Assembly (NCBI GenBank): GCA_958431225.1
Contig: OY288107.1
Span: 755,953 to 819,952 of the forward strand
Reading direction: 5' to 3'
DNA length: 64,000 nucleotides
Origin: an uncultured Alphaproteobacteria bacterium
GTDB taxonomy: Bacteria > Pseudomonadota > Alphaproteobacteria > Puniceispirillales > UBA1172
Shown here: piece after piece, positions 44,233 to 52,583 of the stretch
Layout of the letters: every line of letters begins with the position of its first letter
Position numbering within the stretch: position 1 is the stretch's first letter
Notes under the pieces: model-generated
Database searches by the model: none
The model's input: the letters and a program-made list of their open reading frames with translations, nothing else
What the model was told of the DNA's origin: nothing
Program-made: the position numbers and the translations under genes

Positions 44233-45666
44233 TCACCGCCATTTCAACAAAAACCGCACCACCCGGCGGACGCGGTCGGAGAATAGTTTTGGTGTGAAGA
44301 ATGCGCCGGCGGCGCGTTTGCTTGCTTCGCCATAGGTGGGGTAGGGGGCGATGAAGCCTGCCATGGTTTTGATATTGGCTTTGGTAGCGATGGCGATGGA
44401 CCACGCCCCGATCATCTCGCCGGCATGGGGGGCGAGGATGCTTGCCCCCAAAATGCGTCCTTTTTTGGTGATGATGGCGATGACCATGCCTTCGGTGCGG
44501 CGTTCGGCGCGGGCGCGGTCGTTGTCGGCGAGGGATGCGGTCAGGCGAATCGGGGCAAGCCCTGCCGATTCCGCCATTTCCATGGTCATACCCACATGCG
44601 CGAGTTCGGGGTCGGTATAGGTCACCCATGGCACGGTGCTATCATCCACGCGCGCGGGCAGACCGAACAGCATATTGCGGATAACAATCCCGGCATGATA
44701 GCCGGCGATATGGGTAAATTGTTGGCGTCCGGCGACATCGCCAATAGCAAAAACACGGCGGGCGCTGGTGCGGAGACGGCGGTCGGTTTCGATGCCGCCG
44801 GGTGTAAATTTAATGCCGGCTTTTTCCAAGCCTAAATGCGCGAGTTGCGGACGCCGCCCCACCGCCACCAATAAATGCGAGCCTTTTATTATTTCTTCAT
44901 TATTTTTAGCATTGTCGCCAAGTGGCGATAAGGTCACCGCAATGCCATCGCCATCCTTTTTCACCGCCGATGCCGCCATGCCTTCGCGCAAATTTAGCCC
45001 CTCATCAATGAGCCGCCGCCGCAAGATTTCCACCAATTCGGGGTCATCACGATTCAAAATCTTGGCGGCTTCCAGCACCGTGACTTTTGCCCCTAGCCGC
45101 CGAAAACTCTGCGCCATCTCAATACCAATCGGCCCGCCCCCCATGACCAATAAATGTTCAGGCACTTCTTCAAGCGTAAAAATCGTCTCATTGGTAAAAT
45201 GCGGCACCTTATCCAAACCCGGCACCGGCGGCACAAACGGCACCGAACCCGTAGCAATAACAACAAATTTCGCTTTAACCCGATAGCCGCCGCCTTCAAT
45301 AACCCGTGCGCTAACAAACTGCGCATCGGCTTCAATGACTTTGACGCCTAGATTGGTAAAACGTTCCACCGAATCATGCGGGGCAATGCCGGCGATGACA
45401 TCATCAATATGCGCTTTGACTTGTGGCATATTGACGGATTTTTCGGCATGCACACCCATTATTTTGTGGCGCGGGTCGTGATGCGCCATTTTCGCGGCGG
45501 CAATGAGCGCTTTTGATGGCACACAGCCATAATTGAGGCAATCCCCCCCCATTTTGCGCCCTTCAAACAGCACCACCTTGGCCCCCATCTGCACAGCCCC
45601 CGCCGCTACTGATAGCCCGCCCGAACCGCCGCCAATAATGCAAATATCGCTATCAAGTGGTGTCAT
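44233..45666 (-). CDS. Pyridine nucleotide-disulfide oxidoreductase (mercuric reductase/lipoamide dehydrogenase-like)
   Basis: This 477-residue flavoprotein has the FAD motif CIIGGGSGGLSVAAGAVQMG (residues 9-28), the redox-active disulfide in GGDCLNYGCVPSKAL near 40-54 (CxxxxC), a second NAD motif LVMGGGPIGIEMAQSFRRLG and VFAIGDVAGRQQFTHIAGYH. No N-terminal HMA domain or C-terminal mercury-binding Cys pair is seen, so true mercuric reductase is unlikely. GGGAGGAAGTC precedes the ATG. The start overlaps the TVP38-family gene by 14 bases, a common pairing whose joint role is unclear. Confidence 0.87.
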   Translation of the reverse strand: MTPLDSDICIIGGGSGGLSVAAGAVQMGAKVVLFEGRKMGGDCLNYGCVPSKALIAAAKMAHHDPRHKIMGVHAEKSVNMPQVKAHIDDVIAGIAPHDSVERFTNLGVKVIEADAQFVSARVIEGGGYRVKAKFVVIATGSVPFVPPVPGLDKVPHFTNETIFTLEEVPEHLLVMGGGPIGIEMAQSFRRLGAKVTVLEAAKILNRDDPELVEILRRRLIDEGLNLREGMAASAVKKDGDGIAVTLSPLGDNAKNNEEIIKGSHLLVAVGRRPQLAHLGLEKAGIKFTPGGIETDRRLRTSARRVFAIGDVAGRQQFTHIAGYHAGIVIRNMLFGLPARVDDSTVPWVTYTDPELAHVGMTMEMAESAGLAPIRLTASLADNDRARAERRTEGMVIAIITKKGRILGASILAPHAGEMIGAWSIAIATKANIKTMAGFIAPYPTYGEASKRAAGAFFTPKLFSDRVRRVVRFLLKWR

Positions 45667-46414
45667 GACTTCCTCCCTTTTCTTTGGCCCCCTTCTTTTG
45701 GCGCGAACGCACAATCGCCGGGATGAGCGCCAACACCGACAGCGCCAGAATCGGACCCAACAAACTTGGGTCGGATAGCACCGACAAATCGGGGGCTTCC
45801 CCGGTCACTAAAACATCCGAGAACCCAATCCCCGTATAGACAAACACCGCACTACCGGGAATAATACCAAAAAACGTCGCCAAAATATACGGCACCACGC
45901 GCATCCCCAACATGGCGGGGATGATATTGACCACCCAGAACGGTGCCACCGGCATCAACCGCAACGCCAACAGCCAAAAAAACGGCGAGCGGTCAAAGCC
46001 CCCCCGCAATTTTTCAATAAAGCCCGAACCTGAACGGCGAAAGAAATCCGCCAACGCCCCCCGCGCCGCCAAAAACACCAATAGCGCACCAAAAGTCGCC
46101 GCCACCACCACCAGCACCACCCCGAGCCAGCCAAAAATCGCCCCGCCAGCCAAGGTCAAAAACAACGCCCCGGGGAGCGAAAACGCCACCGCCAACGCAT
46201 AAAGCAGCACAAATCCGAGCGCGGTGAGCAGAAAATACGCCTCAATCCAGCTTTGCAACAGCGCATGATGCGTCGCCAGACGTTGCCAAAAACTTTCATC
46301 AAGGCGGATATCATAATGGCGCATGATAGCCAATAGCACCAGCATGCCGACAATAAGAATCGCCGCCGGCACAAACCGCTTAACCGAATTCGGCGTTATT
46401 GATGAATCAGACAT
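45653..46414 (-). CDS. TVP38/TMEM64 (VTT domain) membrane protein
   Basis: This 253-residue inner-membrane protein has about six hydrophobic segments and the VTT/SNARE-associated core: SLPGALFLTLAGGAIFGWLG near residues 80-99, LRLMPVAPFWVVNIIPAMLG and FFGIIPGSAVFVYTGIG. Family members (DedA-related) are implicated in lipid or ion transport. It overlaps the downstream disulfide reductase gene, so the two are probably co-expressed. Confidence 0.88.
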   Translation of the reverse strand: MSDSSITPNSVKRFVPAAILIVGMLVLLAIMRHYDIRLDESFWQRLATHHALLQSWIEAYFLLTALGFVLLYALAVAFSLPGALFLTLAGGAIFGWLGVVLVVVAATFGALLVFLAARGALADFFRRSGSGFIEKLRGGFDRSPFFWLLALRLMPVAPFWVVNIIPAMLGMRVVPYILATFFGIIPGSAVFVYTGIGFSDVLVTGEAPDLSVLSDPSLLGPILALSVLALIPAIVRSRQKKGAKEKGGSHDTT

Positions 46415-46532
46415 GAGATTACAACCTCCTAAACCAAAGCATCATCATAGCACGCTTTGGCATCTCATGCGAATCATCATTTTCTTGCCTAATTTTGCTT
46501 ATATTTTCTGCGCAAACCGATTAGAATAGGCG

Positions 46533-46694
46533 ATGATGAAACGCGAAAAATCCAAATCCGAACAGCTACGCACGGCACGGCAAGAGGCAGCATTGCGCGC
46601 CAATCTACAAAAGCGCAAAGCCCAAACCCGCGCCAGAAACCAAACACTCAGTGCCCACGCGCCACAACCAAAACCGCAAAAGGAACGCAACTAA
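46533..46694 (+). CDS. Short conserved basic protein upstream of murA
   Basis: This frame of 53 residues begins MMKREKSKSEQLRTARQEAA and is mostly Arg, Lys, Gln and Ala; it is probably one amphipathic helix. Its stop overlaps the murA start as TAATG, so translation is coupled. Small basic proteins at this place are familiar in alphaproteobacterial murA loci. Function unknown. Confidence 0.7.
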   Translation: MMKREKSKSEQLRTARQEAALRANLQKRKAQTRARNQTLSAHAPQPKPQKERN

Positions 46695-47950
46695 TGGATT
46701 ATCTTGAAATAGAGCCTAATGGCGCACTAAACGGCACGATAACGGTAAGCGGTGCCAAAAACGCTGCCCTGCCATTGATGTGCGCCGGGCTTCTCACCGA
46801 TGACACCCTCACCTTGGAGGGCTGGCCAAACCTAGCCGACACGCATTCCATGAACGCGCTATTACAAAGCCTCAATATGAGTACCGCCATTGATGGCGAC
46901 ACGCTAACTTTACGCGCAAACGGCGCCATTAACCCCATCGCCGCGTATGATTTAGTGCGTAAAATGCGCGCCTCCATCTTGGTGCTAGGACCGCTTTTGG
47001 CACGTCTAGGCACGGCAAAAGTATCGCTCCCCGGCGGCTGTGCCATCGGCTCGCGTCCGGTGGATTTACATATTATGGTCATGGAAAAATTGGGCGCGCA
47101 TGTACGCCTAGAAGACGGCTATGTGCTAGCCGATGCCAAAAAAGGCTTATCAGGCAACCGCATCACTTTTCCTAGTATCAGCGTCGGTGCCACCGAAAAC
47201 GCGCTAATGGCGGCGAGCATGGCAAAAGGCGAGACAACATTATTAAACCCCGCCCGCGAGCCGGAAATTATTGACCTTGCCGAATGCCTCATCGCCATGG
47301 GGGCAAAAATTGAAGGGCATGGCAGCGGGTGCATCAGCATCCAAGGCGTTGATACCCTACACGGCGCCCGCCATAAAGTCATCCCCGACCGCATTGAAGC
47401 CGGCAGTTTCGCCATCGCCGCCGCCATAACGCAAGGCGCGCTAACCCTAAAAAATGCCCACGCCGACCACCTAGATGCGCTCCTCAAAGCCCTAACCCAA
47501 GCCGGTGCAAAAATCAAAACCGACACAACCAGCATCAATATCAGCATGCAAAATCGTCCTAAAGCCGTCAATATCACCACCGAACCCTATCCGGGCTTCC
47601 CCACGGATTTACAGGCACAATTCATGACGTTGATGTGTATAGCGACCGGCACTTCACAAATCAGCGAGACCATCTTTGAAAACCGCTTTATGCATGTCCC
47701 CGAATTGATGCGCATGGGCGCCGATATTCGTGTATCGGGGGGGGTGGCAGAGGTGCAAGGGGTGGAAGCGCTCACCGGCGCACCAGTCATGGCAACCGAT
47801 TTACGCGCCTCCATATCATTAGTATTGGCGGGGCTAGTGGCAGCGGGGCGCACAACAGTAGGGCGCGTCTATCACCTCGACCGCGGCTATGACCGCCTAG
47901 AAGAAAAACTAAACGCTTGCGGTGCGCGCATTTCGCGCATCAAGGAATAA
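46694..47950 (+). CDS. murA: UDP-N-acetylglucosamine 1-carboxyvinyltransferase
   Basis: This 418-residue enzyme makes the first committed step of peptidoglycan synthesis with phosphoenolpyruvate. It has [20 protein letters not shown] near the N-terminus, the catalytic Cys loop [15 protein letters not shown] near residues 112-126 (fosfomycin target), [33 protein letters not shown] and the C-terminal [14 protein letters not shown]. First enzyme gene of a plus-strand block reaching to maf. Confidence 0.96.
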   Translation: MDYLEIEPNGALNGTITVSGAKNAALPLMCAGLLTDDTLTLEGWPNLADTHSMNALLQSLNMSTAIDGDTLTLRANGAINPIAAYDLVRKMRASILVLGPLLARLGTAKVSLPGGCAIGSRPVDLHIMVMEKLGAHVRLEDGYVLADAKKGLSGNRITFPSISVGATENALMAASMAKGETTLLNPAREPEIIDLAECLIAMGAKIEGHGSGCISIQGVDTLHGARHKVIPDRIEAGSFAIAAAITQGALTLKNAHADHLDALLKALTQAGAKIKTDTTSINISMQNRPKAVNITTEPYPGFPTDLQAQFMTLMCIATGTSQISETIFENRFMHVPELMRMGADIRVSGGVAEVQGVEALTGAPVMATDLRASISLVLAGLVAAGRTTVGRVYHLDRGYDRLEEKLNACGARISRIKE

Positions 47951-47954
47951 TCTT

Positions 47955-48380
47955 ATGAACAAAAACCTAAAATTAGCCGTGCATGACAATGACGACCTCA
48001 CCATCCTCTCATCGCTATTACAAGACGCAACCCTATTAGTCGGCGATATGGGCTATGACGCCGAAGCCCAACAATTCCTATTCGTGGCGGCGCGCTTTCT
48101 CACGCTAGCGGATGGGCAGAAACGGCGGCGCTTGATGGGGGTACATTGCGCCGGCATCACGGCCGTGCGCCGCCACGGCATTGATTTGCGCCGGAGCGCC
48201 GATGTGCTATCCTTGCTCAGCATCACATTTTCGGGTATGTCAATAGATCTCATTTTTTCGGGGGCGGCACAGCTCAAACTAGAAACCCCCACGCTCAAAA
48301 TATTCGCCAGCGATTTAGACGAAGGCTGGGCAACGCATTTCACACCCAACCATCCAGATGACCATCCAGATGGTAAGTAG
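47955..48380 (+). CDS. DUF2948 family protein
   Basis: This 141-residue protein has KLAVHDNDDLTILSSLLQDA at the N-terminus, then GDMGYDAEAQQFLFVAARF and RRLMGVHCAGITAVRRHGID, characteristic of DUF2948. It lies between murA and hisG, the order typical of alphaproteobacteria. Function unknown. The start at 47955 comes 4 bases after the murA stop. Confidence 0.88.
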   Translation: MNKNLKLAVHDNDDLTILSSLLQDATLLVGDMGYDAEAQQFLFVAARFLTLADGQKRRRLMGVHCAGITAVRRHGIDLRRSADVLSLLSITFSGMSIDLIFSGAAQLKLETPTLKIFASDLDEGWATHFTPNHPDDHPDGK

Positions 48381-48389
48381 AGGCAAGAT

Positions 48390-49121
48390 ATGACAAAACA
48401 AAACACCAACTGGCAAAATACCAACTGGCAAGCGGCGGGCGATAGCGAAAACGCCAATAAACTGATTCTAGCCCTACCCAAAGGGCGCATTCTCACCGCC
48501 ATTCGCCCGCTTATGGCACGCGCCGGGCTCATCCCTGAAGAGGCGTTTTTTGATGCGGATGACCGCCGCTTGCGCTTCACCAGCAACGACCCCCAGCTAG
48601 ACATCATCCGCGTGCGCAGTTTTGATGTCGCCACTTTTTTGAGCAATGGCGCCGCCCAGCTCGGCATCGCCGGCGCCGATATATTGATGGAATTTGACCA
48701 CCCGGATATTTACGCCCCCGTAGACCTAAATTGCGGTCAGTGCCGTATGGTCGTCGCCAGCCAAGCCGCCACCATCGCCGCCGAAGACCCCCGCAGTTGG
48801 AGCCATGTGCGTGTCGCCACCAAATACCCCAATCTCACCCGCAAATATTTTGCGGCACGGGGGGTACAGGCAGAATGCCTCAAATTAAACGGCGCCCTAG
48901 AACTCGCCCCGAATCTAGGGCTATGTCGGCGCATTGTTGATTTGGTAGAATCCGGGGCAACTTTACGCGCCAATGGTTTGGTTGAGGTCGAAGAAATCGC
49001 AAAAATCACCAGCAAATTAGCGGTAAATCGAGTAGCATGGAAAACACGCCGAGACAGCATAAGCGATTGGGTCAGGCGGTTCAGTGAGGCGGTTGATGGC
49101 ACAATACATACCCCTAAATGA
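48390..49121 (+). CDS. hisG: ATP phosphoribosyltransferase
   Basis: This 243-residue protein catalyses the first step of histidine synthesis. It contains LILALPKGRILTAIRPLMAR near residues 25-44, LGIAGADILMEFDHPDIYAP and the PRPP-binding end of the sequence near DLVESGATLRANGLVEVE. It lacks the C-terminal regulatory domain of long HisG. Short forms normally need HisZ, which is not in the window. An N-terminal NTNWQNTNWQ duplication is visible. Its 3' end overlaps hisD. Confidence 0.93.
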   Translation: MTKQNTNWQNTNWQAAGDSENANKLILALPKGRILTAIRPLMARAGLIPEEAFFDADDRRLRFTSNDPQLDIIRVRSFDVATFLSNGAAQLGIAGADILMEFDHPDIYAPVDLNCGQCRMVVASQAATIAAEDPRSWSHVRVATKYPNLTRKYFAARGVQAECLKLNGALELAPNLGLCRRIVDLVESGATLRANGLVEVEEIAKITSKLAVNRVAWKTRRDSISDWVRRFSEAVDGTIHTPK

Positions 49122-50415
49122 CCCAAAAAGGGCAGAAAAATTAGATGCGCTACTCAACGCCGTGCGCGCAGATTTCGCGCGTATTGATGACAAGGTCGCC
49201 GCCATCATCGCCCGCATACGCAACGAGGGCGATAGTGCTTTATTAGAACTAACGCGCGAATTGGACGGCTTTGATGCGCCAAATATGCATGCCCTAAAAA
49301 TCCCCACGCACCAACTCGCCAAAGCCTATCAGGGAATTGATAAAAATTTGAAAACCGCGCTCAACCTCGCCGCCGACCGCATCACCGCCTATCACACGCA
49401 CCAGATCCCGACATCCGAAACATGGCATGACGAAGGTGGCGTGCGTTTAGGCTTCCGCCATACGCCGATTGATGCGGCAGGGCTTTATGTCCCCGGGGGG
49501 CGTGCCGCTTATCCATCATCGGTGCTGATGAACGCCCTCCCAGCAAAAATCGCCGGGGTCAAACGCCTAGTGCTAACCACACCAACCCCCAAAGGCGATG
49601 CCAATCCTTTAGTATTGGCGGCGGCACATCTCGCAGGCGTAAGCGAAATCTGGACAATCGGCGGCGCCCAAGCCATCGCCGCCCTCGCCTATGGCACCGA
49701 AAGCATCCAAGCGGTGGATAAAATCACCGGCCCCGGCAATGCATGGGTCGCCACGGCAAAACGCCAGGTCTTTGGACAGGTAGGCATCGACGCCATCGCC
49801 GGCCCGTCCGAGGTGCTGATTCTAGCCGACAAGCAAAACAACGCCGATTGGATCGCCATGGATTTAATGGCACAAGCCGAACACGACGAAAATGCCCAAA
49901 GCATCCTCATCACCGACGATCAAAAATTCGCCGAAGCCGTCATGCAAGCGGTAGCGCACATATTAAAAAACCTCCCGCGCAAACACATCGCCGCCGCTTC
50001 GTGGCGCGCTTTCGGCGGGGTCATTATCGTCAAAGATTGGGCAGAAGCCGCGCGCCTAGTCAATCGCCGCGCCCCAGAACATTTACAAATCGCCGCCGAA
50101 AATGCCGAACAAATAAGCCAACAAATCCGCCATGCCGGTGCCATTTTCATCGGCGCCTACACCCCCGAAGCCATCGGCGATTACATAGGCGGCCCCAACC
50201 ACGTCCTCCCCACGGCAGGCACCGCGCGTTTCTCATCAGGGCTCGGGGTGGCAGATTTCATGAAACGCACCAGCCTATTAGAATGCACCGCCGACAGCCT
50301 CCGCCCCCTCGCCCAAGCCGCCATCAGCCTAGCCGAAGCCGAAGGGCTAGACGCCCACGCCCAAAGCATCACCCAACGCCTCACGGGGGGCATCACGAAA
50401 CGTCTAAAACAATGA
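49096..50415 (+). CDS. hisD: Histidinol dehydrogenase
   Basis: This 439-residue zinc enzyme oxidises histidinol to histidine in two NAD-dependent steps. It has AGLYVPGGRAAYPSSVLMNA, IGGAQAIAALAYGTESIQAV, KITGPGNAWVATAKRQVFG, AGPSEVLILADKQNN (catalytic region), RAPEHLQI and the His-containing GGPNHVLPTAGTARFSSGLG. The ATG at 49096 has GAGG 6 bases upstream and overlaps the hisG end by 26 bases. Confidence 0.96.
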   Translation: MAQYIPLNDPKRAEKLDALLNAVRADFARIDDKVAAIIARIRNEGDSALLELTRELDGFDAPNMHALKIPTHQLAKAYQGIDKNLKTALNLAADRITAYHTHQIPTSETWHDEGGVRLGFRHTPIDAAGLYVPGGRAAYPSSVLMNALPAKIAGVKRLVLTTPTPKGDANPLVLAAAHLAGVSEIWTIGGAQAIAALAYGTESIQAVDKITGPGNAWVATAKRQVFGQVGIDAIAGPSEVLILADKQNNADWIAMDLMAQAEHDENAQSILITDDQKFAEAVMQAVAHILKNLPRKHIAAASWRAFGGVIIVKDWAEAARLVNRRAPEHLQIAAENAEQISQQIRHAGAIFIGAYTPEAIGDYIGGPNHVLPTAGTARFSSGLGVADFMKRTSLLECTADSLRPLAQAAISLAEAEGLDAHAQSITQRLTGGITKRLKQ

Positions 50416-50900
50416 CCGCACAGCATCACCGCATCATTGAAATCCAACTAGACGCGCAAAACCAACCGCGCCTCAGTGCCGACCACGAACAAGAACGTTC
50501 AGTCGCCATTTTTGACCTCATTGAAGAAAATTTTTTCGCATTAGCCGCCGCCGATTCGTACAACGGCCCCTACATTTTGGGGCTAAGCTCCGATGCCCGC
50601 CACATCCATTTTGAAATCCGCGATAACAGCAACCAACCCCGCGCCAATTTTCTACTCGCCATGGGCCCCTTACGCCGCGTCATGCGCGACTACCAAATGG
50701 TCTGCGACAGCTACTACCAAGCCATCCGCACCAAAACCCCATCACAAATCCAAGCCATTGATATGGGGCGCCGCGCCCTCCACGATGAAGGCGCCCAAAT
50801 CCTCCAACAAAGGCTAGAAGGCAAAATCAAAATGGATCACCCCACCGCACGACGCTTATTCAGTTTAGTTTTTGTGCTCAAACAAGGAACACGCTTATGA
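50412..50900 (+). CDS. UPF0262 family protein
   Basis: This 162-residue protein has the features RLSADHEQERSVAIFDLIEE, PYILGLSSDARHIHFEIRD, GPLRRVMRDYQMVCDSYYQA and GRRALHDEGAQILQQRLEGK, as in the alphaproteobacterial UPF0262 family, always found near hisD. Function unknown. Coupled to hisD and to the phosphatase gene by ATGA overlaps. Confidence 0.88.
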   Translation: MTAQHHRIIEIQLDAQNQPRLSADHEQERSVAIFDLIEENFFALAAADSYNGPYILGLSSDARHIHFEIRDNSNQPRANFLLAMGPLRRVMRDYQMVCDSYYQAIRTKTPSQIQAIDMGRRALHDEGAQILQQRLEGKIKMDHPTARRLFSLVFVLKQGTRL

Positions 50901-51349
50901 CCCGCACCAACACCCCCCTGCCGAACATTCTTTTCGCTTGCACGCATAATAAGATTCGCTCCCCCATGGCAGAAGCCCTCATGCAAGCCATGTACCCCAC
51001 CAAAATCGCCCATATAGATAGTTGCGGCATTGATGATGGCGGCGGCATCGGCGATGGTTTCACCATAGCGGTGATGCAAGAAATCGGCATTGATTTACTA
51101 GACCACACCCCCAAATCCTTCACCGCCCGCACCAGCCCAGAAATTGACCTAGTCATCTGCTTTTCCGAAGCCAGTTTTGAGACCGCCAACCAAATCCCCG
51201 CCCTAGATAAAGCCGAAATTATCTACTGCCCCATTTACGACCCGCAACTCATCGCCGAGGCGCGCGACGCACGCCTAGACGCCTACCGCAACATCCGCGA
51301 CACCATAAAAACCATGCTCATAGAACGTTTTGGCACACCCGACACATAA
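50897..51349 (+). CDS. Low-molecular-weight protein tyrosine phosphatase / arsenate reductase-like
   Basis: This 150-residue protein begins with a phosphatase loop ILFACTHNKIRSPMAEALMQ, where the Cx5R(S) signature is CTHNKIRS (Cys near residue 15). The general-acid Asp may lie in CPIYDPQL near 110-117. It occupies the usual place between UPF0262 and infA in alphaproteobacteria. The substrate is unknown; resistance to arsenate is not implied. Confidence 0.86.
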   Translation: MTRTNTPLPNILFACTHNKIRSPMAEALMQAMYPTKIAHIDSCGIDDGGGIGDGFTIAVMQEIGIDLLDHTPKSFTARTSPEIDLVICFSEASFETANQIPALDKAEIIYCPIYDPQLIAEARDARLDAYRNIRDTIKTMLIERFGTPDT

Positions 51350-51365
51350 AAGATGCATAAATCAC

Positions 51366-51393
51366 TTGACCCCGAGCCCCCGTTTCGTAGATG
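51366..51393 (+). promoter_or_regulatory. Possible promoter before infA
   Basis: TTGACC and TAGATG are separated by 16 bases and lie about 35 bases before the infA start. The -10 box matches consensus at four positions. It would give infA-maf a promoter independent of the histidine genes. Confidence 0.4.
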
Positions 51394-51427
51394 ATGCCAC
51401 AATTTTACAACCCAGAAGGAAAAACGC

Positions 51428-51646
51428 ATGGCGAAAGAAGACCTTATTGAATTCTCAGGCATAGTCACCGAATTATTGCCCAACGCAATGTTCCGCGTCA
51501 AATTAGACAACGACCACGAAGTGCTAGCCCATACCAGCGGCAAAATGCGCAAAAACCGCATCCGCGTGCTAGCCGGCGACCGCGTCAATGTCGAAATGAC
51601 CCCCTACGATCTCAGCAAAGGTCGCATCACCTTCCGCTATAAATAG
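51428..51646 (+). CDS. infA: Translation initiation factor IF-1
   Basis: This 72-residue OB-fold protein has [40 protein letters not shown] and [20 protein letters not shown], the universal IF-1 sequence. It binds the ribosomal A site during initiation. AGAAGGAA precedes the ATG by about 6 bases. Confidence 0.97.
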   Translation: MAKEDLIEFSGIVTELLPNAMFRVKLDNDHEVLAHTSGKMRKNRIRVLAGDRVNVEMTPYDLSKGRITFRYK

Positions 51647-51654
51647 AGGGCAAT

Positions 51655-52320
51655 ATGCCAGCCAAAAAACGCCCCGCACCCAATAATTTCATCCTAGCAT
51701 CGGCATCGCCCCGACGCGCCGCATTATTAAAACAAGTCGGCATAACCCCCAAAACCATCACCCCGGCAAACATAGACGAGACCCCAAAAGCAAACGAACC
51801 CCCCCGCATCTATGTCCAACGCATGGCAAAAACCAAAGCCGAAGCCATAGCAAAACAACACCCCAAAACCCCCATCCTAGCCGCCGACACCATAGTAGCC
51901 GTAGGACGCCGCATCCTAGGCAAAGCAACCACAAGCACCGATGCCGAAAAAATGCTAAAATTACTAGCCGGACGCCGCCACCAAGTACTCACCGCCATAA
52001 CCCTAATAACCCCCGACGGCAAAACAAGAAACCGCATAGTAACATCAAAATTACGCCTAAAACGCCTAGACGACGCCACCATAAAATACTACCTAGACAC
52101 CAACGAATGGAAAGACAAAGCCGGCGCCTACGCCATCCAAGGCATCGCCGCACTATGGATAGACTGGATAAGCGGCTCATACTCAAACATAGTAGGACTG
52201 CCACTAGCAGAAACCGGACAACTACTAAAATCAGCAGGATTACTAAAAACCACGGAACGCCGTGGAGCGACCGCCGAGCGCGGCGGGGCGACCACGGAAC
52301 GCCGTGGAGCGAATTTTTGA
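51655..52320 (+). CDS. maf: Maf family nucleotide pyrophosphatase with repeat-derived C-terminal tail
   Basis: This 221-residue Maf/Ham1-like nucleoside triphosphate pyrophosphatase has the N-terminal LASASPRRAALLKQVG (residues 14-29), ILAADTIVAVGRRILGKATT near 74-93 and DKAGAYAIQGIAALWI near 162-177. YedB/Maf enzymes hydrolyse dTTP, UTP or modified nucleotides. About the last 23 residues (TTERR, TAERG and TTERR blocks) are encoded by three tandem 21-bp hairpin units of the genome repeat family, read in frame. The original stop was probably near residue 198, which matches the usual length of about 195-200. Confidence 0.92.
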   Translation: MPAKKRPAPNNFILASASPRRAALLKQVGITPKTITPANIDETPKANEPPRIYVQRMAKTKAEAIAKQHPKTPILAADTIVAVGRRILGKATTSTDAEKMLKLLAGRRHQVLTAITLITPDGKTRNRIVTSKLRLKRLDDATIKYYLDTNEWKDKAGAYAIQGIAALWIDWISGSYSNIVGLPLAETGQLLKSAGLLKTTERRGATAERGGATTERRGANF

Positions 52321-52446
52321 TTTATGCCATAACGGGCAACGCCTCTCTTTTTTGATGGCAGATGAGCGCGCTGTAATTTCTAGCACCAAAAAAACGCGGC
52401 GCGGCGTTCCGCGCTCGGGGGGTGTAGGGGGGCGAAGCGCCCCCAC
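52250..52446. repeat. Repeat-family inverted pair overlapping the 3' end of maf
   Basis: The left side has three tandem 21-bp hairpin units (CCACGGAACGCCGTGG, CCGCCGAGCGCGGCGG, CCACGGAACGCCGTGG, each followed by AGCGA or GGCGA), then ATTTTTGATTTATGCC. The right side is TAGCACCAAAAAAACGC, hairpin GCGCGGCGTTCCGCGC, a G-run and GGGGGGCGAAGCGCCCCC. The centre holds a degraded GATGAGCGCGCT stretch. The left unit forms the end of the maf coding sequence. Confidence 0.75.
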
Positions 52447-52507
52447 AAAAAATTAAAATTTCTTCCCCTAGACAAAAACAATAAGATAGGCTAAAAAAAA
52501 CCAAGTC

Positions 52508-52583
<76 letters not shown>

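Noticed and set aside
44233..45666. Mercuric reductase
   Set aside because: No N-terminal metal-binding domain, no C-terminal vicinal Cys pair, and no mer genes around; kept as an unspecific disulfide reductase.
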